From contig CP136064.1 in NCBI GenBank assembly GCA_032622095.1, forward strand, positions 38,736,426 through 38,800,425: 64,000 bases of DNA, given 5' to 3'. Under the pieces are notes generated by a model. That model was not told the origin of the DNA. It did not search any database and saw only the letters and a list, made by a program, of their open reading frames with translations. A program made the position numbers and the translations under genes. Source of the DNA: Siphonodentalium dalli (taxonomy: Eukaryota; Mollusca; Scaphopoda; Gadilida; Siphonodentaliidae). Of this stretch, positions 36,901 to 49,499 are shown piece after piece (the stretch's first letter is position 1; each line of letters starts with the position of its first letter).

Positions 36901-37266
36901 ACAGCGTCTGGCCAAACTATTGTTCAATTGGCCCAGAAACATGCCTATATCAGCACGTTCGACAACATGGTCCCACGTGAAATTGGACCCGTCCATATTG
37001 CTCCCGGGATCGAAGTAGTCCTACACACAAATTTTTAGTCGGATCGGTCAAGGTCCAGAAACATGCCTATGAGCGAGGTCAAGTTGACACGTTAAATACA
37101 AAGTCGGATCAGTCGAGCAGTGTTAGAGTCTATAACACATACACACATGCATTCATGCATACACACATACATACAGACACGTGTTCCAAAATGTATAATC
37201 GATAGCTACAACAATTCTATGGTAGATAGTTCACGGCCGACCTGATGCATGCATCTTTGTTTTCTT
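33915..37266. mobile_element. Large repeat, copy B (~3.35 kb), inserted in MITE B
   Basis: Direct-orientation match to 17770-20968. Differences include a tandem duplication of TCGGATCTGACGTGTGTG near 33955 and a ~180 bp internal duplication at 34470-34760 absent from copy A. No coding sequence; the 120 codon minus frame at 35353-35715 and its copy A partner overlap repeat cores and show no motif. Confidence 0.82.
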
Positions 37267-37405
37267 GTACGTCTTGACGACAATATACTATTTACGCGCT
37301 GATTATGTTTGTCATATGAACAAAACTATATATATTTTAACATTCCTTCTGCTGATGGCCATTTGAACAAATATGCATATTCTGCAACGAACGCCGCTCG
37401 TGCCT
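37267..37405 (+). mobile_element. MITE B, right part
   Basis: GTACGTCTTGACGACAATAT to GCCGCTCGTGCCT, then TTAA (37406-37409): the missing end of the MITE B that begins at 33555. Confidence 0.85.
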
Positions 37406-37409
37406 TTAA

Positions 37410-37900
37410 ACCCAAAGGTCATCAGCCATTCTCGACTATTGTGACCTGATGTTTTGGAAGTGTCATACTAAATTACATTACGGTGATTCACATCACACTC
37501 CAGACCCAAATATGTTCAATATTTACTTGGCAGATAACCTAACCCTACCCGAATGTTTTCCCTTACGGTATTAGTCAGTTGGTCGTGTTCTTCGTGACCT
37601 GTATTATCATAATAAGCTAAATGAACATGCTATGTATTTTATCTTCTATAGACATTTAGCTTTGAGAAAAACATGTTTAGAAAAACACCATTTACATAAA
37701 ACTGGGTTAGACGAGCGAACACAACAATCATGCAAACAGTAAACAGAGGAAATGAAAGTCACACACGCACTCGAATGCCACATTGTTATGAACTGCCCTC
37801 AGAACAATATATTAGAAAGCCTACTATTACAATCGACCGAATTAAATTTCACGACCTCTTCGATACAAATAACAGAAAGATCATAGTAAATCTATCAACA
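37410..37900. other. No recognisable feature
   Basis: Includes an 86 codon frame (37730-37990) that runs into the following MITE and resembles nothing known. Confidence 0.4.
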
Positions 37901-37907
37901 TATCTAA

Positions 37908-38722
37908 GGGTACGTTCATACGCTGGCAAGTTTGTACGGATTTTTTTGCAGGAATATTATCATAGAAATCCGTATGGTGCCAGAATATGAACGGCAACAC
38001 GCATAAAAAATGCTTATTTACCAACGCTAACGACATAATTAAAATTTCGGTAGTTCAACTTATAACGGTGCTACTAGCACACTGCATTAACATGCCGGTA
38101 TGGTTAATTCCTGCGATATAATTGCATGTTATTAACTGGCAAATTTCGATAGCATCGCTATCGATGGAACTACATTGTTTTTACTTCTCATGTATAGTTA
38201 GCTGTGGTACAGGTGCATTATAGAAGCCTTTATGCATTCGGTTTCTAGCTCATTGTAGCTTTAACCCTTTACCCAACAAACCGGCCAAAACCGGCCAAAT
38301 AAAGCTTCAACAGCCTAAAATATCATCGGTCTGTCTCAATAGAACCATACAAATATGGATATCATTGGAACCGGCTCCTTGACCACATTGTGATAGTTAC
38401 AGTTATGCCCTGTGCCAATGCATTCTCTTATATATGCGAGTCGACCATAGGTCGCCTCGCATATATAAGAGAATGCATTGGCCTAAAAAAAGTCTTTTTT
38501 TAACACTTTTTACCATTTTTTCTTACATTCTTTAACAATTTTATAATTTTTAATGTGTTAAGCCAATGCATTCTCTTATATATGCGAGGAGACCTATGGT
38601 CGACTCGCATATATAAGAGAATGCATTGGCACAGGGCCCTTCTGTTGGGTAAAGGGTTAATTCTATTACCGAAATGCCTGCAAAATAATGTCCGTCAAAT
38701 TTGCGAGTGTATGAACGCACCC
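37908..38722. mobile_element. Harbinger-like MITE containing MITE C
   Basis: Ends GGGTACGTTCATACGCT and the inverse of GGGTGCGTTCATACACTC, flanked by TAA on both sides (37905-37907, 38723-38725). A 3 bp TWA duplication with GGG-type ends is characteristic of PIF/Harbinger. Without the MITE C at 38265-38656 the element is ~420 bp. No transposase. Confidence 0.75.
38265..38656. mobile_element. piggyBac-like MITE C, second copy
   Basis: 392 bp between TTAA at 38261-38264 and 38657-38660, same TIR and both hairpins (38414-38482 and 38562-38630). It differs from 30348-30739 at only about half a dozen positions. Confidence 0.93.
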
Positions 38723-38830
38723 TAAACAAAGGTCCAAACACTAACGACCCCCCCCCCCCCCCGCGAGTGTATGAACGTACCCTGAGTGTATGAACGGACC
38801 ATAAACAAAGGTCCAAACACTAACGATCCA
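38703..38830. repeat. Short duplication of the Harbinger-MITE end
   Basis: GCGAGTGTATGAACGYACCC with the flank AAACAAAGGTCCAAACAC occurs twice, separated by a run of 15 C. It looks like a local duplication of the MITE end with its flank. Confidence 0.6.
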
Positions 38831-38834
38831 CCCC

Positions 38835-39525
38835 TGAGGCTCAACGTCAAATAACCACCCTCATAGACCATATATACAGAGAATCGTCCCAGATAGTTTA
38901 CGTATGCCATTTCCTATAAATACCCACATACTTCATATTCCACTGATAATTATACCATTGTGTTATCACACACATATTTATATTTACATGGACGCGTCTA
39001 CATACACATGTACAGGTACATCCCCTCAATTATATTCTCATTTATATTAATGTAATACTTTCTTCTGTGTTTTCCCCCTACATTTGATATGTATTTATAT
39101 TATCCTTCCATATGTTTATGAGGCAAATTTTACGCATGAATGCCAAACTGGATGATGAGTTTAGAATAAATTCAATTGAATAAATAATGAACTGTTACGT
39201 TATTGTGGGAGATTTTACAGCAGTTAATGATGCTGGAGTGTAAACCATGGTCGCAATTCCAAATAACAAACCAATCCCCAATTCAATATTTCAATTTTAA
39301 TTCAATACTCCAATCCCATCATATAATTCCATTCATATACAGTTTACACCCCCATATACAATTCAATATTTTAAGCTTCACATTGCATAACTTGTGGCAT
39401 AACAAACGAGTGCGATAAATTTCACATCCTTCTCATGCCCTTGTGGTTCTGTGTTTATTACACACCAACAGTCACTTGTTGAGAATCAAATATGTGTATG
39501 TTTGGTTTCCGTGGTAGATAGACAT
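38835..39525. other. No recognisable feature
   Basis: AT-rich; a stretch near 39280-39400 is rich in TTCAATA words but not periodic. Confidence 0.4.
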
Positions 39526-39529
39526 CTAC

Positions 39530-40133
39530 CCAACATGAATTATTAGCAACCACCAGGTGGTTGTTTATACCTCAGGCACAAGAGAAAATACGTCATATAT
39601 TTTTTCTATATCCATCAGTGATTTTTAAAAGATCGCGGGTACGGATTTCCAAAAAATGCGGAATTGGGAATGAAGCATCGCGATGAAAATGAAAATAACT
39701 ACTTCACAACTTACGAAGAATTCACATGTGATTTAGGCCTATTAATTTCATTTAGACCAATTTCGTTTGTTAGCTTAATGGAAACTAAAAATGAAGACGT
39801 CATTTTGGATTTGTGGGTCAGAATCCAGACAAGATTGCACAAACCACGACACATCTTGTCAAGTTGGCATGTCATTTCCATCGTGACCACTGCATGATGT
39901 TATCTAAATTATTCTTAGCGTTATGTCGCCGATAAAAGGCAAATTTGAGGCACAGCATGTGTGGTTGCTCCACTACGTGTCACGCACGATTCATATTAGT
40001 GTAGTACTTTACCGGTTGGGTGTTTATGCAAGGCACGATTTAAGACACCTGAGCTATCGACGTCGCTCCAGTGTATTGGGTGAAATTACCACACAAGCTG
40101 CATAACGTAATAAACACCATAGATATAGGTGTT
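39530..40133. repeat. Dispersed repeat F (F1 39530-39990, F2 39990-40133)
   Basis: F1 matches the reverse complement of 52502-53037 and F2 the reverse complement of 53992-54139. Begins AGCAACCACCAGGTGGTTGT, itself an internal palindrome. The 60-77 codon frames here are not conserved in the second copy. Confidence 0.75.
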
Positions 40134-40137
40134 TTAA

Positions 40138-40655
40138 AGATACGGCCGGCGTTGGCGTTGGGTATGCTGTTAAAATATTCACCTCCGACAAAAACCGCCA
40201 TAAACAGAAATAATAGTAAAATATAGACATATCTTGTTCTTATACCAATCAGAAATATGGCATAAACAGTATGCTATTGTCAAATGTTTTCCTTTGTTAT
40301 GTAAATAAAAGCAAAAAACGTTACAGAACCTGGCTTTTGTTTAGATCCGGATATAGTAAACATAAAGAGCGTTATTTGTTACTGTTTTCCTGTTATGGAA
40401 ATAATAAAGAGCGTTTATATCATTTTTGTGTGATTAACCAATATAATTGCGCTATGTTATGTAAACAGAAGCAAAACTTCTGTAACACGAGCAGGCGCTT
40501 GTTTACGTACACCATCGTACGTCTTGACGACAATATACTATTTACGCGCTGATCATGTTTGCATATGAACAAAACTATATATATTTTAATATTCCTTCTG
40601 TTGATAACGATTTGAACAAATATGAATATTACTGCAACGAACGCCGCCCGTGCCT
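40138..40655 (+). mobile_element. MITE B, complete (518 bp)
   Basis: TTAA at 40134-40137 and 40656-40659. TIR AGATACGGCCGGCGTTGG / inverse of AGGCACGGGCGGCGTTCG. This is the reference for the fragments at 14041, 24387, 28814, 33555/37267 and 52458. Confidence 0.9.
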
Positions 40656-40669
40656 TTAAAAATAATTTC

Positions 40670-41765
40670 AAATATCTAATTACGACTAATCACCAGTACA
40701 ACTGGTTTGAATGCATATTTATCTTGACAAATGCTGAATGGTGTCCTGAATTATTATTTTTAGTTCCAAAGAGTTAAAGATGCTCTATCTCTTCCTATAA
40801 CAAGTTTTATATAGTTTCCTTGGTATAAAATAATAAATATGAATCGAAGACCCCATGCCCGGAAAGAAACACTTCGATCCATTAATATTGATTTTATTTC
40901 GAATTTCCTTGTATAATATGCCTATCAATTTGAGACATTTTACGGTTCGCGTATGTTTGGAGCGTATAAGATGCTGCATAACTCAATAACTCAATCTAAA
41001 ATTCGTAAAATAGTAACGAAATATGTCCCACTTGATTATCGCACTATATAAGAAAATATCAAAATAAAATTAATAATAATTGATAGAAGCGTTACCGGAC
41101 AGGTGTCTTCGACGCATATTTATTATTTTATACCCCCATTATATAAAACGTGTTTAGGAAATGCTAGACTATCTTTAATCTTAGAGCATCGTCGAGTTGG
41201 GTTCAACATAACGTATGCTGTATAAACTATACTGATGCAAATTTAATATTTGAGACAGAGCAATTATTTTTTTTTGGATTAGGTGGGATATCTGCAATTG
41301 CCCAATGTGTGTTTATGCGTTAACACTTTCTTATCTTATTTTCCACAGTCGATTAGTCTACTTTACATGCATGGAAACTAATGTAGTGAGACATTTACTA
41401 AGCGATGGATATCGGTCACTCGTAAACATGTTCCATTCATATCAATAATAAAGGCCACAACTGTTACTGAAGGTCACGGTGGATGTAGAATATAGATCAT
41501 CAACTTCTGTCATTATTGGATTGGGATAAAACAGACATTTGTCGTCAATCGAATGTATTTGATTTCTGGGATGCCATTAAAAGTATTGGTGCCGATGTAA
41601 TTAGCAGCTGTTCTGTTCGAGTGCACTGATTGTTTTGTTATGATCGAACACTTAGGTTAATTGGATAATTGGATCCAAGATGATGAACAGTCAGTACACC
41701 AATATCGCCACCAAATAATAACATCGGCATCATGGCACCCTGGGCGTGCAGAGGAAAGACATCAG
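40670..41765. other. No recognisable feature
   Basis: Apparently unique DNA; no domain-like frame. Confidence 0.45.
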
Positions 41766-41768
41766 CCA

Positions 41769-42541
41769 GATTCGTCGTATTCAGTTTAAACCGTTGTGGT
41801 TTCAGTGGCTAGCTGACTGACAACTCTATTCGCTGAGCTTGCAATAAAACAGCCTAATATCAGGCGGTCAAAAAGCAGGCCGGTAGAACGGTTATCGACA
41901 TACACGCCCTCAATTACAACGAACAAGTACACGCTTATAACAACTCTAGTGTGAGAACGGATCAATTGTGACACGGTAACACTCACAGATCCATCTATTG
42001 AACTGATTGTATAACAATTGTAATCCGCGGTCCAGAAAAGATGGATTCGCCATCTCGGGTCTACTAACCTCCTTCCTAAACCGTGCTGTGATGGGCCACC
42101 GAATGATATGGTTTAGTTGCCGGTTTAACCCTTTCATGACTGGAGCTGCGGTGGTGCAGCACGAAAGACCCCGTGCCAGAGCATTATCTTGCATATGCGA
42201 GTCTCCCATAGGGAGCCTCGCATATAAAAGAGAACACACTGGCTTAATAGTTCAATGTAAATATTATTAGGCCAACGCATTCTCTTATATACTTGTATAT
42301 ATACTAGAGTGTATTGGCACAGGTTTTCGCAAAAAAATCAGGAAGCTCCAGCCATGAAAGGGTTATAGTTATAAAACACAAACAATGATCGCAATCGATA
42401 AAAAAAAACCCCTTATCCTCGTACCCTTTATAGATGTGAGCGTTTCAGCTCTCGCTTCTGTTTCCAGTCAAAATATGCTCATTAATTTAATTGTTGATTT
42501 TCGTTTATTAAACCATGTTTATACTGGAGATGACGAATCTG
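41769..42541. mobile_element. Family D element, diverged copy
   Basis: Left end GATTCGTCGTATTCAGTTTA, internal left-type end GATTCGCCATCTCGGG at 42047, right end GGAGATGACGAATC at about 42528-42541. Colinear with 15825-16507, including GTGGCTAGCTGACTGACAAC. A 234 bp MITE is inserted at TTAA (42125). Confidence 0.7.
42129..42362. mobile_element. piggyBac-like MITE C2 with degenerate hairpins
   Basis: TIR CCCTTTCATGACTGGAGCT / inverse AGCTCCAGCCATGAAAGGG. Left flank TTAA, right flank TTAT. The empty site is the uninterrupted GGTTTAAGCTTATAAAAC at about 16251-16268 in the other family D copy. Contains a 69 nt hairpin (42175-42243) and a shortened second one (about 42274-42317) related to those in MITE C. 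Confidence 0.85.
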
Positions 42542-42689
42542 GCATCGGGTATATCACTTCAAGTATTGGGTCCTTTAGTATGACACCGGTACTTGTTATA
42601 AATCAGATATATGTGCATACACCTTGGACCCAGACACTGATGTGCTATTACGATGGCTAAGATTAGTTGGTTACTCCCATGTTCCGATA

Positions 42690-43240
42690 TTCACAAGGAA
42701 CAAGACTACGGAGGTCGGATATTCCGAAGGCTAAATGCCCGAAGGCCTCATAGTCCGAACTATTAATACTCCGAAAATCCAATAGTCTGAAGGTTTAGTA
42801 ACCAGAAAGCCCAATACTCCGAAGGTCTACTATTCTGAGCGTACGATACTCTGATATCCTCTGATGTAACGACTGGTTTCACCGCGTCCATGCCTTTGGT
42901 GTCGTTCTTTTACGGATCGGTCAATACATTGTTCATTGTTAGAAGAACCAAAGAGTGGGTTGTGTGTAGTTTTGGGATTTCGCATCGTCCCAGTGTGCCT
43001 CCGACAACAGAAACTCCATTTATTTTGTACATGTTTGTTGGTGGGTTCAAGTTACGAACACAACGATCCAGTAATAAATCGTGTGTCGTCTCTTTATTCA
43101 GAAGGTAAAATACTCTGAATGACCAATACTCCGAAGGTCCTATATTACGGAGGCTCAATACTACGAAGGTCCTATATTACGAGGGTCGAATACTCCGAAG
43201 GAGATATATTCCAGAGGTCCGATATTCCGAAGGTCCGATT
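42690..43240. repeat. Degenerate CCGAAGG arrays
   Basis: Two blocks (42700-42860 and 43110-43240) of ~15 bp words such as ATATTCCGAAGGTCC and ATACTCCGAAGGT, in one orientation, around a non-repeated 250 bp. They are related to the sharper arrays at 50140 and 51420. Confidence 0.7.
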
Positions 43241-43244
43241 ATAA

Positions 43245-44400
43245 TATAATCATCTTAAAGACGCTGACATATATGCAAACGGTGTATGAATTCAGTGGCG
43301 TCGCGACAGGGTCGGGGTTGAATGAGTCCCAGGCCCAACTCTAGCCAGAGGCCCCTGCGAAATACAAGACTATACTAATAAATGCATATGTACCATATAA
43401 ATGTTTACATGTACATGTAGTTAGTTCTATAATGAGTCAACACAAGCATCTATCTGATTCCGATCAGATATACACACATAAGTTGTATTATTAAATGCCC
43501 ATATTGTTACTTGCATATAACAGAGAACAGTTATTTCATTAGACAACAGTTTCTCAAGCAAATATTCCAGCGATTGCCTCTTATAAAGAGCGGTAATTAT
43601 TTTGTAAACAAAAGCGTCAGTCAATAAAGAGCGTTTTAATTTATAATATTGATTATATACCATTTCTTTTCTATAGGTTACTGTTGCTGAATTCGTCGCA
43701 TACAATACATAGACCCTCCGCAACAATTCTACGTAGCGATAACACAACTGTTTGCATTTTGTTTACCTGAAAACCAATCAATGCATATGTTATGAAAGCC
43801 CTAGCACTGTGAAAACTATAACCACACTACAGTTAGTTGATATCAAAAGTCAGCTTTTGTTCTGTCAAAAACACTAAATCCACACATGGATGAAATGTAA
43901 TTACTCATTATATATCATACTTTAATATGCTCCAAATATGGCCAGAGTTAATTATTAGTTAAATATATAACCCTTTATAAATATCTTGAGATCACGTGCT
44001 TGATATTCTTTGAGAAGCTGGAAGGTGTATATCGCGTTGTCTCCAGAGTACTTTAATATTTATGTTAAACCAGTCTGGATATCACGGAACCTGAAATAAA
44101 TGGGGATTTATGGTAATGTATATCCTGAGAGCATTATTAAAATTGTTTTGACATTGATAGATTGTCTCTACCAGGCTGGTGTCTGAACATAAATCATAAA
44201 CTCAATTATATTCTTTTAGTTCTGTTGACGTCTGAAATTGAAATCAACACAACAGTCAAATCTTGCAATGACACTAGAATTTGAGACGAATAAATGATGA
44301 GTTCATAAACAGATTATGTACCAATATTCTATGATGCTACAATCGATATTTAACAATATATACATGTATGTGCATCTGACATTCTGAATAAAAATAGCAA
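43245..44400. other. No recognisable feature
   Basis: Short AATAAAGAGCG words near 43582 and 43624 recall MITE A/B internal sequence; otherwise nothing. A 106 codon minus frame at 43427-43747 shows no motif. Confidence 0.4.
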
Positions 44401-44405
44401 CACAA

Positions 44406-47253
44406 TTAAGAGGGTAAAGTGGTAACATTTGAAGAGTCCGTGTTCAACATCCAACATTCGTTCAACATTCGTGTGAAGTTAAAATTGTTCTTGTACATAC
44501 GTTTTTTAACGTGAATGTAATAAGTGGTCGCATATATAGCGCCCCTGTCAACACCAGAGTATTCGATACTTATTTTTGAGGATATTTCAGGTTAAGAGGT
44601 AGGGCACAGCCCCTATTTACAGGGATGTGTACACTCCCAGGTGCTACTTTAATTCACCATGAAGCGTTCGCCTTGCATGTGTGGTTTTCGCTGGCGAATG
44701 TTTAACAGAGAGCACATTCAACATCCGTTCAACATTCGTGTGAAGTTAGCTGAACATTCAAAATTCAACATTCGCTCAACATTAATTTTTTTGTTTTGAC
44801 ATATGCTGTTTTAACTTGAATGGAATAACGTGGTCTTATATAAAGCGCCCCATATCAAAACCAGAGTATTCAATACTCATTGTTTTCGCGTTTTAATTCA
44901 GGTATAGCACAGCATAAACCCACGATCGGATCAGGCCCAAATTTTTAGGAATGTGTACACTCCGAGATGCTACTTTAATTCACCATAGAGCAACGTTCGC
45001 CTAGCATGTGAGATTTTCGCTGAATGTTGAAGGCTAACTTGACCCATTTTGTTTACCAAATCGGGGAGTTCTTGCTTGTCTCCAGGCCCTGTTCCCAACG
45101 CTGACAACCTCTAGACTCACTCCCAGCATTGCAAGGCCACCCATCAAAATAATGCCACAATATTTGCTGTCATTTTGCAAACTTTACATTACGCACGTAT
45201 TTTTTCCATTGTTTACATCAAAGAAGTACGCCACATTGGTACGGTGTGTCAATATTTGCATTGTTGGGATGAAGTTATTATGTTAGCATGCTGGTTTGTA
45301 CTGTTGTAGTCTAGTCCGTTACTGAAGAATCGAATAACGACAGACAGGAGAAAAATGCCATTTTTGGATATATCATAAAGAGATATATACTATTCAGTAT
45401 TTTTTCAAGAAGCATATTTTCGATTCGTTTTTCAGAGTTTTATTGGAAAATCTCGATTTTTCAATATTTTGAATAAAATTGTACAATTTCTTGTACATAG
45501 ATCCGATTTTCGGCACTTTTAAATGTGGTATAAATCGTCAGAATCAGCTACACTAACGCTTGTATAAGCGATCGAAATATGTCAAAATGGCTGTCACGAT
45601 GGCTAACATGATGGACGCCATTCACGCCATAATGGCACAGTTCATGCACACTCTTTTTATTGAGAGAAAGCACATGTCATAGACGCACATAAGTAAATAG
45701 TTTATGGGTCAATATTACTTTATGAGCTACCTGGTCGCATTCGATCGATTGCAGGAAGATATTCAGCGAGATATGAGCGCCACTTTACTTTCCTCAGGAA
45801 AAATGTCAGTATCTCTTTTACTTTGATAAATATGGGGGCCTATACGTTCACTACATGTACATGCTAGCAAATTGGGAATTATTAACAGTTGCGCTCCCTC
45901 ACATCAGTTTGGTGCTGATATACATTCAAATTACATCAGGGGTAACAATTTTCAACCTGCTGCAAGGCATCTAAGTTCATGGTGGCGATAATGTCGATGC
46001 CAGTACGTTGTACTGTATGTTCTGTCGACAGATAACATTTTTATCTCGGAAGTAATGTGTGCCTCCAAAATGTGGTGTTTTATCTAATTTCGAAACCACA
46101 ATTTCTCAGCTGCCATCCATGTTACCATCTAGTATTTTAAACACTAGAGCAAATGGAGGGCTTAGTGGATGTGGTTTAATAATTAGAACAGACCAGGGAC
46201 TTGATTCAAAATCGAAGAACAATTTTCCTTGTTGCAGTGAGATCTAAGTTTGCGACAGTGGCACTTGTAAATGTCTTTAAGCCACACTCGACATTGAACC
46301 CATCGATTTCTTGCACAAACTATCGCTGTTACGTCTTAATCCGGCCAACAAATTGATCTTGCGTTGCTAATGACACAGTCTATTAGTTGAAATATCAACA
46401 TTATACATTGCCTCTTATCTCCCCCATGTTATATTAGAGGTTTGAATAGTGTTTTGTTTCTAAATGTTTACGTTTAACATTTGAGGTAATTTTTCGAATC
46501 CTTATAGCTGATATTGACATAATCGGTTAAATATCTAAAAGGGTCCATGTCCATTTTTAAACCTGGCTTATTTCACCATTTAAACAACTGAACTATCATT
46601 CTAGGAGCATTATGTCACCGAAAAGTCCATCAATTTAATATTAAAGCAGCACCTGGGAGTGTACACATCCCTGAAAATATTGGCCTGATCCGAGCATGGG
46701 TAAATGCTGTGCCCTCTCTGTTTACCTGACAAATCCTCAAAGATGAGGACAGAATACTCTGATTTTGATAGGGCGCTATATATGCAATAACTTATTCTAT
46801 TCACGTTAAAAAATGTATGTACCAGAATAATTGGATGTTGAACGAATGTTGAATGTTATGCTTATTTCACGGACCCCTGAATACCCACATTTGAATGGAG
46901 AATTCAGTGTTAATTTTCTGGAAAAGATTACCCACTACATACAAAGCACAGAAAACCTCTTCGTGTCTTGTTGGAAATTGTGAACATACGTTTAGTGACA
47001 ACGCGAATTGGATTTAATATTTTGTTGTGACATTTGAATTTTGTAAACAATCATATACTGTTGACCCACTGCCTAATAATAATATCCAAACTGGGTCGAC
47101 ACAAAATTCTGCTCTGTTGTCACTAGATAAGCATTCAACCTTTCCAATAAGATAAGATATGGTCACCTATGCCTTTTAACGTTTTAGTAAACTTTCCCAG
47201 AACATTAACACCGAATTCCCGATCCAAATGTTACCACTTTACATTCCTCTTAA
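44406..47253. mobile_element. Putative 2.85 kb TIR element, non-coding
   Basis: Inverted ends TTAAGAGG(nnn)TAAAGTGGTAACATTTG at 44406-44432 and 47225-47253. Two tandem ~300 bp subterminal blocks at the left (44440-44700, 44705-45030) have an inverted relative at the right (46590-46870); each carries repeated CAACATTCG words and GTGTACACTCCNAGNTGCTA. The central 45050-46590 has no recognisable coding sequence. A TTAA could be either target duplication or end. Confidence 0.65.
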
Positions 47254-47259
47254 GAAGTG

Positions 47260-47755
47260 GAAAGCGTAAGCTACTCATATAATATTTTAGAGTTCAGGAA
47301 ATTTAAAACTGTTATTCTGCAGACAAATAATTAATAGCTAAAGATACCAAAATGTAACTATTTTCGTTTAACATACTGAAGTTAAAAAATACACTCCAAA
47401 ATATGACTAAATTAATTTAGTATGTCTCTTTGGAGAATGCACCGAACATTAGCAAGAATATTTATATGATGACTTAATATACATTATTTTTCCAACAAGA
47501 ACTACATTCACAATGGCTCGTAGCCGTACGTACACGTAGGTTATATGATTGCAATGTATTCGAGTGTTCGTTGGCCAATAACGCATATTTATATGTCATC
47601 AGTGGATATATTGAACTCGATTAGCAGTGTTTCTTGTTACACAACAAAGTGCGCAGAGCAGTTTTGCGTGAGTTGATGGTTATTGACATTGAAGTGTATA
47701 CAACTCAGTGCAGGTCTGAATGGTTAATCAATAGTTCTTGTAATAATAGGTAAAC
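47260..47755. other. No recognisable feature
   Basis: Nothing recognised in this stretch. Confidence 0.4.
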
Positions 47756-47759
47756 ATAT

Positions 47760-48090
47760 TGCAGTCAGCCTGCTCTCCCGAAAACCAACACAGTATCTGA
47801 TTACCGTAGAACTTGTTTTAGGTAGATAATCTTCTTAGAATCACATCATTTGGAGTCGATAATGTGCTGAAAATGAGAAAATTTTAGTGACATTATCGAC
47901 TCTTAATGAGGCGATTCTAAGCAGATTATGTGCGCACAATGACATAAATAAGCTAACTCACGATTTGTCAGGTGTACGCTCTTTAACATGTGTTTTCACA
48001 GTGGCCCGCGCCATAAAACGAAATCACGAGCAACAGTCCATTATCTGCTTATTTCAGAATCAAATGTCACCTTATGATCCTATTTGACAA
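47760..48090. repeat. Family X fragment
   Basis: TTGTTTTAGGTAGATAATCT, GAGGCGATTCTAAGCAGATT, CAGGTGTACGCTCTTTAACA and GCGCCATAAAACGAAAT match the other family X copies. Confidence 0.75.
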
Positions 48091-48164
48091 ATTTGTATCT
48101 GTCTGAACGTCCGAAGATCGACTCGCAGAAATTGTTATTGCGGAGTTGATTTTGTCTTACTTTT

Positions 48165-48310
48165 GATTATTAGATTAGATTAGATTTTATTTGTACAATA
48201 AAAACAAATACAAGTGACAAATGACAGTTATTGCACATGAGCAGCATTGCCATAGTTGGTCGTCTTTCTGCTGCCCCTAGTATAACACTAACTAATACAA
48301 ATGACGGATG
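48165..48310 (-). repeat. LINE 3' terminus, minus strand
   Basis: On the minus strand the sequence runs to TGTACAAATAAAATCTAATC and ends in repeated AATCT. A polyadenylation-like AATAAA followed by a short tail repeat is the usual end of CR1/L2-type LINEs. No ORF2 is attached. Confidence 0.5.
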
Positions 48311-48550
48311 GATTTGCGAATATAAACGAATGAAGTATAACTTCTGTTCCAGACTTGAGTAATGGGCAGATGTTTATAAGATTTACAATTATCTATAATT
48401 AGCAATAAGGGCAATGTGTTATGTGTGCAGGTTTTACCGTCGCCATATAATTCCCGTTACGAAGAAATATTACTAAACAATCAAAGCAACTAAGTCGAGA
48501 TATTCAGGAAGAATTTATACACATGCAGTTCACCAGCTTTGTATAATATG
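48310..48550. other. No recognisable feature
   Basis: Unique-looking flank of the nested region. Confidence 0.4.
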
Positions 48551-49499
48551 TGTGTTTAAGGTTTTTGTGGACCAAATTTTTCCAAAATGTGATAGAGTTC
48601 AAATAAAGGATTCTGTTAACTTATATTAGTAATCACAGAGACCATGCCTATTGATGCAACATTTTAAGAATATACTTCATGATAGATTATGTTAGAAATA
48701 CAAAATGTGAACTTTATAGAGATTTTTTTTTTTTTTACGTACGTTGGTCCAAGAAAAACAAAGTCCATATCTAAGAATCAAATATAGGAATGTCTACGGA
48801 ACACTGAAGCAAGGTGTACTATAACATAATATTATATTTCTTGAGTGTTCTTTGAAAAAATTACCTTGAACCAGTCGTTGACAAATAATATATTAACTTC
48901 CATAACATGGTTGACTGAGCGGTACCAGTTTATGGGTCACCTTTTCATTGAATATGTCCAGTCCGGTGTGAATGGCTATAACGGGTGTCCACTGCCACAT
49001 GAGTGATTATCCTATGAGTGAGTGGTGACCTACTTACTAGAAATAGTGTGATGGTCGGGCACGTTTTGATTGAAGCTTCACATTCTATTGTAAACAGATG
49101 CCACAGCACACCACACTGGCCATAGCTAAGGCCCGTTCCAAACGACGGATTTTTGTCGACTCGAATCTAATTGTATTAAATCCGTCGGTGATGCGTCTGC
49201 GGTCGATTTTGTTACAGACGGACGCATCTTTGTCGCGTCGAATCTAATACATCGGTCGATTTATTTAAAGGTGGATTCCCGGTTACCATAAAAAAATGGT
49301 CACGCGTAGATATAGAGGCCTATATATACCGGTATATGTTATACATATATATACTAAAATACAGTATAAATTATGTATATATATATGCGCGACTGCAGCG
49401 CGAATATATGTGCTCATGTTTATGAGGATGTATATAGTACATGCAGGTATATAATATACTATAATAGGCGCTACAAATAAATGTTATATCGTTCAACCA

